The notes beneath the pieces were generated by a model. The model saw nothing but the letters and a program-made list of their open reading frames with translations, ran no database searches and was not told the DNA's origin. From Streptomyces sp. CB02400 (lineage in GTDB: Bacteria > Actinomycetota > Actinomycetes > Streptomycetales > Streptomycetaceae), in the NCBI RefSeq assembly GCF_001905725.1, contig NZ_LIWB01000001.1, forward strand, positions 620,001 to 684,000: a stretch of 64,000 bases of DNA, read 5' to 3'. Each line of letters begins with the position of its first letter. Position 1 is the stretch's first letter. Positions 56,458 to 64,000 of this stretch are shown here, piece by piece. Position numbers and translations under genes: made by a program.

Positions 56458-57942
56458 ATGCCCGACCTGCCGAGCCCCCAGGACGCCACCGAGGCGGCGC
56501 TGTTCTCCGAGTGCTGGGACGCGGCGCTCTCCTACGCCGACCTGTGCACCGCCGGGTCCGCCGCCGCGGCGGAACTGGCCCGCGAGGCCTTCGAACAGGG
56601 CATACGGGAGCTGCGCGAGGCCGAGTCGGGCACCGTCCGCGGCTACGGCCGCCGCTCCACCCGGCTGCCCCGGATACCCCTGCTGCTGACGGCGGTCCGC
56701 AGTACGGCCGCCGCCTGGGAGGACGCGGGACAGGGCCACAAGCTCGACCCCGACCTGCGGCTGTGGCTCCACTCCGACCAGGCCGCCCGCTACACCGGCC
56801 CGCCACTGGAACGCCCGGTCGCCCTGCGCGGACTGCGCGATCTGCAGCCGGCGGACGCCGAACTGCTCTGGCTGGCCGAGGCGGAGGCCCTGCCGCTGCC
56901 CCTGGTGGCCCGCAGGCTCGGCCTCGACCCCGCCACCGCCGCCGGTGAACTCGCCCAGGTCGGCCGCCTGTTCCGGGACCGCTGCCACCGCAACCACCTC
57001 GACTCGCCCATGGACGCCGAGTGCCGCAGCTACGCCCGGCTCCTCGACGCCGTCACCCGCTCGCCCGCCGCGGACACCCCCGACGACCTCTCCCGTCACC
57101 TCGCCACCTGCCACCGGTGCGCCGAGGCCGCCGCCTGTCTGCGGCTGCACGGCGGGGGACTGCCCGGCGCGCTGGCCGGCGGGGTGATCGGCTGGGGCGG
57201 CCTTGCCTATCTGGAACGCCGCCGCCGCGCCGCCGAGGTACGGCTCGGGGCCGGACGCCCGGACCGGCCCGACCCGGACGGCGGTGACCCGGCGGACGGC
57301 ACGGCCAGGGCGCGCGTGGCCCGGCACGGTCTGCTGGTCGCCGCCCTCCTGGTCTCCCTCCTCGCGCTCGCGGTCTCCCTGATGCCGTTCGGCGACACGG
57401 CCGACGAGAGCGCCGAACGCCCCGACGCCGACCGGCAGCCGGTGGCTGACCCCGGCCCCTCCCTGCCCGCCGCCCCCACGGCCTCCCCGGACACCCCGTC
57501 CCCGTCCGCGTCCCCGTCCCCATCCGCGGAGCCGTCCGCCGGGCACACCCCCGAGCGCACCCCGGACCGGGAGAACCCCGACCCCGAACCACAGGGCACC
57601 TCCTCCGCCACCGCCGACGGCGAACCGGCCGCCTGCCACGCCGACTACGACCTGGTCAACCAGTGGCCCGACGGCTTCCAGGCCACCGTCACCGTCACCA
57701 CACGCGACCCCCTCGACTCCTGGCGCGTCGGCTTCGCCTTCCCCGACGGCCAGCGGATCACCCAGATGTGGGACGCCTCGCTCGACCAGGACGGCTCCCG
57801 GGTCACCGCCACCGCCGCCGACTACAACAAGTCGGTCGCCGCCGGCGGGAAACTCGCCTTCGGCTTCCTCGCGTCCCGCGACGGCACGAACCACCCGCCG
57901 TCCGGCTTCACGCTCAACGGCCGCACCTGCGCGACCGTGTGA
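56458..57942 (+). CDS. Membrane protein joining sigma/anti-sigma-like parts to a cellulose-binding (CBM2) domain
   Basis: A 494-aa protein with GGGAG before the ATG. Residues 120-180 resemble a sigma region-4 HTH (DAELLWLAEAEALPLPLVAR). Residues 185-230 hold a zinc-finger-like HLATCHRC of the anti-sigma type. A single membrane helix is at about 288-310 (LLVAALLVSLLALAVSL), then a Pro/Ser/Thr linker, and a C-terminal CBM2 domain (about 390-490) bounded by Cys as usual and with the exposed Trp in NQWPDGF and DSWRVGF. The CBM would be outside the cell, linking polysaccharide contact to a regulatory part inside. Function is inferred. Confidence 0.8.
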   Translation: MPDLPSPQDATEAALFSECWDAALSYADLCTAGSAAAAELAREAFEQGIRELREAESGTVRGYGRRSTRLPRIPLLLTAVRSTAAAWEDAGQGHKLDPDLRLWLHSDQAARYTGPPLERPVALRGLRDLQPADAELLWLAEAEALPLPLVARRLGLDPATAAGELAQVGRLFRDRCHRNHLDSPMDAECRSYARLLDAVTRSPAADTPDDLSRHLATCHRCAEAAACLRLHGGGLPGALAGGVIGWGGLAYLERRRRAAEVRLGAGRPDRPDPDGGDPADGTARARVARHGLLVAALLVSLLALAVSLMPFGDTADESAERPDADRQPVADPGPSLPAAPTASPDTPSPSASPSPSAEPSAGHTPERTPDRENPDPEPQGTSSATADGEPAACHADYDLVNQWPDGFQATVTVTTRDPLDSWRVGFAFPDGQRITQMWDASLDQDGSRVTATAADYNKSVAAGGKLAFGFLASRDGTNHPPSGFTLNGRTCATV

Positions 57943-57963
57943 CACGGGAGTCCGGAAAACAAG

Positions 57964-57994
57964 TTGACGGGCCGGGGAGGCGACGGGCTACTGT
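57964..57994 (+). promoter_or_regulatory. Promoter candidate for the small ORF and rsgA
   Basis: TTGACG at 57964-57969 and TACTGT at 57989-57994 are separated by 19 nt, one or two longer than optimal. They lie 70 bp upstream of a small ORF with a strong ribosome site and about 215 bp before rsgA. Confidence 0.5.
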
Positions 57995-58063
57995 GACCGC
58001 GGATCACACGGTGGCCGTGCGCCGCCGTACCGGACCGTTCGTGGAGTGAGGAGGTGTCGACCG

Positions 58064-58135
58064 ATGGCTGTCATTGCGCTGGGCGCTGCCCGCATTCAGG
58101 AATCCATCACGTCCACCTCCGTGGCCACCGGCTGA
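58064..58135 (+). CDS. 23-residue small ORF upstream of rsgA
   Basis: A 24-codon ORF with a textbook Shine-Dalgarno sequence (GAGGAGGT) eight bases before its ATG. The peptide begins MAVIALGAARIQ and ends TSTSVATG; it has no charge cluster or hydrophobic span. It ends 74 bp before rsgA, and a self-complementary stretch (GCGTACGGATGCGTACGC, about 58156-58173) lies between. It could be a leader peptide controlling rsgA, or a small protein. No family was recognised. Confidence 0.6.
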   Translation: MAVIALGAARIQESITSTSVATG

Positions 58136-58209
58136 CCTCACCCTTTTCCCGTCCGCGTACGGATGCGTACGCGCGGCCGCCGGGGCCACCCACCTGAAGG
58201 GTCACCCCC

Positions 58210-59307
58210 TTGAGTTCCAGTTCCACCTCCGTCTCCTCCGCGCTCGCCCCCTACGGCTGGGACGACGCCTGGGCGGACGAGTTCGCCCCCTACGACGCGG
58301 AAGGGCTGCTGCCCGGCCGTGTGATCCGGGTCGACCGCGGCCAGTGCGACGTCGTCACCGCCGGCGGCACCCTGCGCGCCGACACCGCCTTCGTCACCCC
58401 GCACGACCCCCTGCGGGTCGTCTGCACGGGCGACTGGGTCGCCGTCGAACCCGGCGGGAACCCCCGCTACGTACGCGCGTACCTGCCACGCCGTACCGCC
58501 TTCGTGCGCTCCACCTCCTCCAAGCGGTCCGAGGGGCAGATCCTCGCCGCCAACGTCGACCACGCCGTCGTCGCCGTCTCCCTCGCCGCCGAACTCGACC
58601 TGGCCCGGATCGAACGCTTCCTCGCGCTCGCCTGGGAGTCCGGGGCGCAGCCGGTGGTCGTCCTCACCAAGGCCGACCTGGTGCCGGACGCGGTGACCCG
58701 GGCGCACCTCGTCCAGGACGTGGAGACCAGCGCACCGGGCGTGCCGGTGCTCACCGTCAGCGCCAGGGACGGGGACGGGCTCGACGTCCTCGCCGCGATC
58801 GTCGCCGGCGGTACGTCGGTGCTGCTCGGGCAGTCCGGCGCCGGCAAGTCCACCCTGGCCAACGCGCTCCTCGGCGAGGACGTGATGGACGTCCAGGCCA
58901 TCCGGGACGTCGACGGCAAGGGCCGCCACACCACGACCACCCGCAACCTGCTGGCGCTGCCCGGCGGGGGAGTCCTCATCGACACACCGGGACTGCGGGG
59001 CGTCGGCCTGTGGGACGCCGGAGCCGGCGTCGGCCAGGTGTTCGCCGAGATCGAGGAGCTCGCCGAGCGCTGCCGGTTCCAGGACTGCGCCCACGAGAGC
59101 GAACCGGGCTGTGCCGTCCTCGACGCCATCGAGACCGGTGACCTGCCGCAGCGCCGCCTGGAGAGCTACCGCAAGCTGCTCCGGGAGAACCAGTACATCG
59201 TCGCCAAGACCGACGCCAGGCTCCGCGCGGAGATCCGCAAGGACTGGAAGCGCAAGGGCGCCATCGGCAAGGCGGCGATGGAGGCCAAGCGGGGCCGCCT
59301 GCGGTAG
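58210..59307 (+). CDS. rsgA: Ribosome small-subunit-dependent GTPase A
   Basis: A 365-aa circularly permuted GTPase that acts in late 30S assembly. The G motifs are in the RsgA order: G4 TKADL near 154, G5 SARD near 180, G1 GQSGAGKST near 207, G3 DTPGLRG near 258. The zinc motif CRFQDCAHESEPGC is near residue 290. The TTG start is preceded by GAAGGG. The promoter region lies before the upstream small ORF. Length and motifs are complete. Confidence 0.95.
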   Translation: MSSSSTSVSSALAPYGWDDAWADEFAPYDAEGLLPGRVIRVDRGQCDVVTAGGTLRADTAFVTPHDPLRVVCTGDWVAVEPGGNPRYVRAYLPRRTAFVRSTSSKRSEGQILAANVDHAVVAVSLAAELDLARIERFLALAWESGAQPVVVLTKADLVPDAVTRAHLVQDVETSAPGVPVLTVSARDGDGLDVLAAIVAGGTSVLLGQSGAGKSTLANALLGEDVMDVQAIRDVDGKGRHTTTTRNLLALPGGGVLIDTPGLRGVGLWDAGAGVGQVFAEIEELAERCRFQDCAHESEPGCAVLDAIETGDLPQRRLESYRKLLRENQYIVAKTDARLRAEIRKDWKRKGAIGKAAMEAKRGRLR

Positions 59308-59368
59308 CGACACCTCCATGTCCGATTTCCGCCAGCCGGGGCTCCCCGGCCGGCGGAGACTGGACGGT

Positions 59369-60754
59369 GTGAAGGACGAGGACAGCAGGTACGAGGCGGT
59401 GCGCAGCCGGGACGCCCGGTTCGACGGGGCGTTCTTCTTCGCCGTGGAGACGACCGGCATCTACTGCCGGCCCAGCTGCCCCGCCGTCACCCCGAAGCGG
59501 CACAACGTGCGGTTCTTCGCGACCGCCGCCGCCGCGCAGGGCTCCGGGTTCCGCGCCTGCCGGCGCTGCCGCCCGGACGCCGTGCCCGGCTCCGCCGAGT
59601 GGAACGTGCGGGCCGACGTCGTCGGCCGGGCCATGCGGATGATCGCCGACGGCGTCGTCGACCGCGAGGGCGTCGCCGGACTCGCCGCACGGCTCGGCTA
59701 CAGCGCCCGCCAGGTGCAGCGCCAGCTCACCGGCGAGCTCGGCGCCGGGCCCGTCGCGCTCGCCCGCGCCCAGCGGGCGCACGCCGCGCGCGTCCTCCTG
59801 CAGACCACCGGGCTGCCGGTCACCGAGATCGCCTTCGCCGCCGGGTTCGCCAGCGTGCGGCAGTTCAACGACACCGTACGGGCCGTGTACGCCACCACCC
59901 CCAGCGAGCTGCGCGCCTCCGCACCCCACCGGGGCCGGGCGCGCACCGCCACCCCGTCCGCCGGAATCCCCCTGCGGCTCGCCCACCGCGGCCCCTACCG
60001 GGCGGGACCCGTCTTCGACCTGCTGGAACGCGAGGCCGTCCCCGGCGTCGAGGACGTGAGCGGCACCCCGGGCACCCGCACCTACCGGCGGACGCTCCGC
60101 CTGCCCTACGGCACGGGCATCGCCGCCGTCGACGAACGCCCGCACACCGGTCCCGGCGCCCACCCCGGCGGCTGGCTCGACGCCCGCGTCCACCTCACCG
60201 ACCCCCGCGATCTGACCACCGCCGTACAACGCCTGCGACGGCTGTTCGACCTGGACGCCGACCCGTACGCCGTCGACGAACGACTCGGTGCCGACGCCCG
60301 CCTCGCCCCGCTGGTCGCCGCCCGGCCCGGACTGCGCTCACCGGGGGCCGCAGACCCGGACGAACTGGCGGTGCGGGCGCTGGCCGGCCGCGACGAGGCC
60401 GCACGGCTCGTCCAGCGGTACGGCAAGCGGCTCGACGCCCCCTGCGGCACCCTCACCCACCTGTTCCCCGAAGCCGCCGTCCTCGCCGGGGCCGAGCCCG
60501 ACGGCACCCTGGGCGCGCTCACCGCCGCCCTCGCCGACGGCACCGTACGCCTCGGACCCGGCGCGGACCGGAACGAGGCCGAGGCCGCCCTGGCCGCCGT
60601 CCCCGGCCTCGACGCCCGTACGATCGCCGAGATCCGCACCCGCGCGCTCGGCGACCCGGACGTGGCCCCGCCCGGACCCGGCCTTCCCGAAAGCTGGCGC
60701 CCCTGGCGCTCGTACGCCCTGAACCACCTGCGCGTCGCAGGGGAGTTGGAGTAA
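59369..60754 (+). CDS. Ada-type sensor fused to AlkA DNA glycosylase
   Basis: A 461-aa fusion protein. Residues about 5-75 form the Ada zinc domain with CRPSC and CRRC (methyl-acceptor Cys near residue 34). An AraC-type HTH follows (GLAARLGYSARQVQRQLTGE, VTEIAFAAGFASVRQFNDTV). The C-terminal half is an AlkA 3-methyladenine glycosylase, with a helix-hairpin-helix around VPGLDARTIAEIRTRALGDPDV. It would sense and repair alkylation damage. The GTG at VKDED is chosen by family start; an ATG 17 codons upstream has no ribosome site. ogt follows after 2 bp. Confidence 0.9.
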   Translation: MKDEDSRYEAVRSRDARFDGAFFFAVETTGIYCRPSCPAVTPKRHNVRFFATAAAAQGSGFRACRRCRPDAVPGSAEWNVRADVVGRAMRMIADGVVDREGVAGLAARLGYSARQVQRQLTGELGAGPVALARAQRAHAARVLLQTTGLPVTEIAFAAGFASVRQFNDTVRAVYATTPSELRASAPHRGRARTATPSAGIPLRLAHRGPYRAGPVFDLLEREAVPGVEDVSGTPGTRTYRRTLRLPYGTGIAAVDERPHTGPGAHPGGWLDARVHLTDPRDLTTAVQRLRRLFDLDADPYAVDERLGADARLAPLVAARPGLRSPGAADPDELAVRALAGRDEAARLVQRYGKRLDAPCGTLTHLFPEAAVLAGAEPDGTLGALTAALADGTVRLGPGADRNEAEAALAAVPGLDARTIAEIRTRALGDPDVAPPGPGLPESWRPWRSYALNHLRVAGELE

Positions 60755-60756
60755 CC

Positions 60757-61260
60757 ATGACGCCCACGGTCACGACCACGTACTGGACGCGTGTGGACAG
60801 CCCCGTCGGACCGCTGCTGCTCACCGCCGCCCCGACCGGTGAGCTGACCTCGCTGTCCGTGCCCGGACAGAAGGGCGGGCGCACGCCGGCGGACGACTGG
60901 CGGCGGGACCCCGGACCGTTCCGCGAGGCCGAGCGGCAGCTCACCGCGTACTTCGCCGGCGACCTCAAGGAGTTCCGGCTGGCCATGAGCGCCACCGGCA
61001 CCCCGTTCCGGGAGAAGGTGTGGGCCGCGCTCGACGACGTCCCCTACGGGGAGACCGTGTCCTACGGCGAGATCGCGGCCCGGATCGGCGCGCCGAGGGC
61101 CGCCGTGCGGGCCGTCGGCGGCGCGATCGGCGCGAACCCGCTGCTCATCGTCCGCCCCTGCCACCGGGTGATCGGCGCCGACGGTTCGCTGACCGGATAC
61201 GCCGGCGGGCTGGAGCGCAAGGTGCGGCTGCTCACCCACGAGGGCGTGCCGCTGCCGTGA
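60757..61260 (+). CDS. ogt: Methylated-DNA-[protein]-cysteine S-methyltransferase
   Basis: A 167-aa suicide methyltransferase for O6-methylguanine. The acceptor Cys is in RPCHRVIGADGSLTGYAGG near residue 130, and the preceding helix is VWAALDDVPYGETVSYGEIA. It starts two bases after the Ada-AlkA stop, so the two alkylation-repair genes form one operon. The Ada fusion lacks its own methyltransferase domain, which this protein supplies. Confidence 0.95.
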   Translation: MTPTVTTTYWTRVDSPVGPLLLTAAPTGELTSLSVPGQKGGRTPADDWRRDPGPFREAERQLTAYFAGDLKEFRLAMSATGTPFREKVWAALDDVPYGETVSYGEIAARIGAPRAAVRAVGGAIGANPLLIVRPCHRVIGADGSLTGYAGGLERKVRLLTHEGVPLP

Positions 61261-61278
61261 GCCGAGGGGGCGAGGGGC

Positions 61279-61761
61279 TCAGCCCCAGAACACCGCGCCC
61301 AGCCACGCCGCCGTGATCAACTGGCAGGTGAACAGCTCCGTCAGCACGCTCCACCCGCCCGAGCGCAGTGCCGTGCGCAGCGCCGCGACCGCCTCACCGT
61401 GGCGGCCGAGGCGCAGCCGCTCGAAGACGTAGATCCCGGCGAGGAAGCCCGGAACCGCGCCGATCACGGGCAGCAGCACGAAACCCAGGAACGAGCCGCA
61501 GCCCGCGTACGCCAGCATCCGGCGGTCGTCCCCGCCCGCCCGCAGCCGGCGCGGCGGCAGCACCCAGCGCACCACCTGGGACAGGAACAGCACGACGGTC
61601 GCCCCCACGCACACCCACCACGCGACGGGCCGGGGGTCCTTCAGCGCCCACCACAGGACCCCGGCCCACACCAGCCACGACCCGGGCACCCCTGGCAGCA
61701 GCACTCCGCACAGTCCGAGCAGGAGCACCAGTCCGGCGATCAGGAGGTCCCACGCTCCCAT
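61279..61761 (-). CDS. DUF456 membrane protein
   Basis: A 160-aa integral membrane protein with four hydrophobic segments, the first at residues 4-24 (WDLLIAGLVLLLGLCGVLLP). DUF456 proteins contain the GVLLPGVPG and VLLPVIGAVPGFLAGIYVFE glycine-rich motifs seen here. Function unknown. It is convergent with ogt and its gene faces a 150-bp space shared with the PP2C-like gene's promoter. Confidence 0.87.
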   Translation of the reverse strand: MGAWDLLIAGLVLLLGLCGVLLPGVPGSWLVWAGVLWWALKDPRPVAWWVCVGATVVLFLSQVVRWVLPPRRLRAGGDDRRMLAYAGCGSFLGFVLLPVIGAVPGFLAGIYVFERLRLGRHGEAVAALRTALRSGGWSVLTELFTCQLITAAWLGAVFWG

Positions 61762-61911
61762 CCTTCCAGGGTGCGGGAGTCCGGTGAGCGGCGCAGGACG
61801 GAAACGGGCCGCGGCGCCCCCTGTCGCACAGCCGTCCCGGGTGTGGCGCGGGACGGGGGATTTTCCCGATGCCCCGTTTCCATCCGGCCCGCGCGGTGGA
61901 CAATCGGTGAC

Positions 61912-63558
61912 ATGAGCCAGCAGGGGGGAAGGCCCACCGGTCCGGAGGACGACTGGTGGGGGCAGCTGTACGACGACACCACCGGTGACACGGGCCCCGT
62001 ACCGGCGCCCGATTCCCTGGACGACCGCTTCGCCTCGGCGTCCGGCACGCTGAACGCGGACGGTCCTGCCCCGGTGGGCGGTCCCGCTCCGGTGGGCGGT
62101 CCCGCTCCGGTGGGCGGTCCCGCTCCGGTGGACGGTCCTGCCCCGGTGGGCGGTCCCGCTCCGGTGGGCGGTCCCGCTCCGGTGGGCGGTCCTGCCCCGG
62201 TGGGCGGCACGCTGAACGTGGACGGTCCCGCCTCGGCGGGCGGTCCTGCCCCGGTGGACAGTCCCGCCCCGGACGGCTTACGTTCCACGCCGACGGTCCC
62301 GGACCCCCGCCCGGCCCCCGACGCACCGGCGGGCTTCCCGCCGCGGCCCGTCGGCGCCCCGCCCCGTGCCCCCTGGGAACCCCCGTCCGCCGCGTCCGCG
62401 GGCCCGGTGACCTTCCCTCCGCCCGAGCCGCACCCGTCGCCGCCCCCGGCCTCCCCCACCTCCGGCACGGCCTACGGCCCCTGGACCCCCGCCACCGCGC
62501 CCCCGCCACCGCCCACGGCCCCACCGGCCCCGGAGCCCGCGGACGGCTCCGCCCCCCGCCCCTCCCGCCTCGAACCACTCCCGGACCCGCTCCCGTCCCG
62601 CACCCACGTCGGATCCCGGCCGCCCACCTACGACCCCGAGCCCACCACCCTCCCGCCGGCCGACCCCGACGAACTGGACGGCCTGGTCCCGGACACCGTG
62701 CTGGACGGGGCCCGCTACGGGGCCTGCACCCTGCGCGCCGCCTCCGTGCGCGGGGACTCCGCGCGCTACCGGGGCGAACCGCGCCGCGACGCGCTGCTGA
62801 CCGCCCGGTTCGGAACGGGGGAGCGGGCCCTCGTCCTCGTGGCGCTGGCGACCGGCGCCCGGAGCGCGCCAGGCGCCCACCGGGCCGCCGCCGAGGCCTG
62901 CCGGTGGATCGGCGAGGCGGTGGGCCGCAGCCACGCCCGCCTCGTCGACGACATCAGGGCCGCCCGGCGCGGCGACCTCAAGTCCGGCCTGCACCGCCTC
63001 ACCGACCGCAGCCTCGGCAGGCTCCGCGCCGCCGCGGCCGAGCAGGGCCTCGAACCCGACGCCTACGCGGCCACCCTGCGCTGCCTCCTCCTGCCCGCCG
63101 ACCCCGAGTGCCGCACCCGGGTCTTCTTCGGCGTCGGCCCCGGCGGACTGTTCCGGCTGCGGGGTGGCGCCTGGCAGGACATCGAACCCGAGGTCACCGA
63201 GGCCAAGGGCGAACCCGTGGTCGGTTTCGGCTCGCCGCCCGCCGAGACCCCCGACGGCGACCGCCTCACCATGGACCTGGGCATCCCCACACCCCCGAGC
63301 CCGTACGAGCCCGCTCCCGGACCGCCCCGCGAGCCCTTCCGCTTCCGCACCTCCATAGCCCGCCCGGGTGACACCCTGCTGATGTGCGGCACCGGTCTCG
63401 CCGACCCCCTGCGCGGCGAGCGGGAGCTCCGCGCCCACCTCGCCGACCGGTGGTCCCGCCCCGGACCGCCCGGCCTCGCCGCGTTCCTCGCCGACACCCA
63501 GGTACGGGTCAAGGGGTACGCGGACGACCGTACGGCCGTCGCCGTTTGGGAGGCGTGA
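61912..63558 (+). CDS. PP2C-like protein with proline-rich repeat region
   Basis: A 548-aa protein. The first 240 residues are a low-complexity Pro/Gly/Ala region, including eight tandem GPAPVG/D hexapeptides (residues about 51-98). The C-terminal 300 residues resemble a protein-phosphatase-2C fold (DGARYGACTLRAASVRGDSA, ALVLVALATGAR, GDTLLMCGTGLADPLRG). Some PP2C metal-binding Asp residues appear missing, so it may be a pseudophosphatase. The ATG start has no strong ribosome site. Alternative: a family defined only by this weak similarity. Confidence 0.7.
   Translation: MSQQGGRPTGPEDDWWGQLYDDTTGDTGPVPAPDSLDDRFASASGTLNADGPAPVGGPAPVGGPAPVGGPAPVDGPAPVGGPAPVGGPAPVGGPAPVGGTLNVDGPASAGGPAPVDSPAPDGLRSTPTVPDPRPAPDAPAGFPPRPVGAPPRAPWEPPSAASAGPVTFPPPEPHPSPPPASPTSGTAYGPWTPATAPPPPPTAPPAPEPADGSAPRPSRLEPLPDPLPSRTHVGSRPPTYDPEPTTLPPADPDELDGLVPDTVLDGARYGACTLRAASVRGDSARYRGEPRRDALLTARFGTGERALVLVALATGARSAPGAHRAAAEACRWIGEAVGRSHARLVDDIRAARRGDLKSGLHRLTDRSLGRLRAAAAEQGLEPDAYAATLRCLLLPADPECRTRVFFGVGPGGLFRLRGGAWQDIEPEVTEAKGEPVVGFGSPPAETPDGDRLTMDLGIPTPPSPYEPAPGPPREPFRFRTSIARPGDTLLMCGTGLADPLRGERELRAHLADRWSRPGPPGLAAFLADTQVRVKGYADDRTAVAVWEA
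62062..62205 (+). repeat. 18-bp tandem repeat (8 units) in the PP2C-like gene
   Basis: The unit GGTCCCGCTCCGGTGGGC (GPAPVG) occurs eight times without a break; two variant bases change Gly to Asp in the fourth. A larger duplicated block (GTLNxD plus repeats, to about 62277) follows. Such repeats change copy number easily, so the protein's linker length should vary among strains. Confidence 0.9.
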
Positions 63559-63624
63559 GCGCGCCCGGTGTGAATTCATGGAACCCGTCAGGCAACTTCG
63601 ACATCCGAGGGGCAGACGGAATCC

Positions 63625-64000
63625 ATGGCCAAACAGAACGTCGCGGAACAGTTCGTCGACATCCTCACCCGCGCAGGGGTCAAACGCCTCTACGGCGTCG
63701 TCGGTGACAGTCTCAACCCCGTCGTCGACGCCGTGCGCCGCAACTCCGCCATCGACTGGATCCACGTACGGCACGAGGAGACCGCCGCCTTCGCCGCCGG
63801 CGCCGAGGCCCAGATCACCGGCAGACTGGGCGCCTGCGCCGGCTCCTGCGGGCCCGGCAACCTCCACCTCATCAACGGCCTGTACGACGCCCACCGTTCC
63901 ATGGCCCCGGTCCTCGCCCTCGCCTCCCACATCCCGTCCAGCGAGATCGGCCTCGGCTACTTCCAGGAGACCCATCCCGACCAGCTGTTCCGCGAGTGCA
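63625..64000 (+). CDS. poxB: Pyruvate oxidase/dehydrogenase (ThDP-dependent), N-terminal part
   Basis: The gene runs off the right edge after 125 residues. The ThDP-binding enzyme signature is present: [17 protein letters not shown] near residue 23, [19 protein letters not shown] near 48, and [18 protein letters not shown] near 73. PoxB-type enzymes decarboxylate pyruvate, to acetate and CO2, using quinones or cytochromes. The start ATG is preceded by GAGGGGCAGACG. Acetolactate synthase is possible but the LNPVVDAV pattern favours PoxB. Confidence 0.85.
   Translation, partial: MAKQNVAEQFVDILTRAGVKRLYGVVGDSLNPVVDAVRRNSAIDWIHVRHEETAAFAAGAEAQITGRLGACAGSCGPGNLHLINGLYDAHRSMAPVLALASHIPSSEIGLGYFQETHPDQLFREC

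Overview
The window is a 64-kb piece of a Streptomyces-type chromosome. The evidence is the very high G+C content, GC-saturated third codon positions, many GTG and TTG starts, Tat-dependent lipoproteins, DUF397/XRE-DUF5753/HATPase modules and Streptomyces intergenic repeats. From memory, the order of the sulfate-reduction genes, aldO, rsgA, Ada/AlkA, ogt and poxB resembles one arm of the S. coelicolor chromosome; no alignment was run.

Layout. 1-3.1 kb: assimilatory sulfate reduction (cysC partial, cysH, a 59-aa zinc-ribbon protein, cysI), transcribed leftward in a translationally coupled chain. A cysteine-ending leader peptide typical of actinobacterial cysteine attenuation lies upstream. 3.1-17.6 kb: mixed accessory and regulatory genes, including a GNAT, a secreted protein, a GAF regulator, an AidB-like dehydrogenase, a YihY protein, two AraC regulators, NADAR, ThuA, a solute-binding lipoprotein and a LacI regulator. 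17.7-20.6 kb: carboxylesterase, then an SDR/MerR pair with a MerR-type operator. 21.3-23.95 kb: a MOSC-domain gene cut in two by a clean 1836-bp TnpB-only (IS1341-like) element whose TnpB keeps the RuvC triad but lacks the zinc finger. 24-28 kb: a lower-GC immunity-like cluster (DUF1963, two SUKH proteins) and a DUF397/XRE/HATPase regulatory module.

28-37.9 kb: homocysteine methyltransferase, a septum-formation-like lipoprotein, class II glutamine amidotransferase, WYL regulator, RidA, a double-PGRP amidase with peptidoglycan-binding repeats whose stop codon overlaps the start of a PhoX-like protein, and a small P-loop ATPase. 38-54.8 kb: a plant-cell-wall (probably arabinogalactan/pectin) utilisation region. 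It has two secreted GH43 enzymes (one an exo-beta-1,3-galactanase type with a ricin-type lectin), a rhamnogalacturonan-acetylesterase-like SGNH hydrolase, a cytoplasmic GH2 beta-galactosidase, a sugar ABC importer without its own ATPase, a ROK regulator and alditol oxidase AldO. A PEP-mutase-like gene, a TetR gene with an apparent ATT start and a secreted PHP-domain protein lie among them.

54.9-64 kb: a radical SAM protein with an unusual CX8CX2C motif, a membrane protein joining sigma/anti-sigma-like parts to a CBM2 domain, a 23-codon ORF with a strong ribosome site upstream of rsgA, Ada-AlkA and Ogt DNA-repair genes, a DUF456 protein, a repeat-bearing PP2C-like protein and the start of poxB. 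No rRNA, tRNA or CRISPR array was seen. The strongest candidates for follow-up are the MOSC-splitting TnpB element, the ATT-start TetR gene, the small ORF before rsgA and the radical SAM protein.
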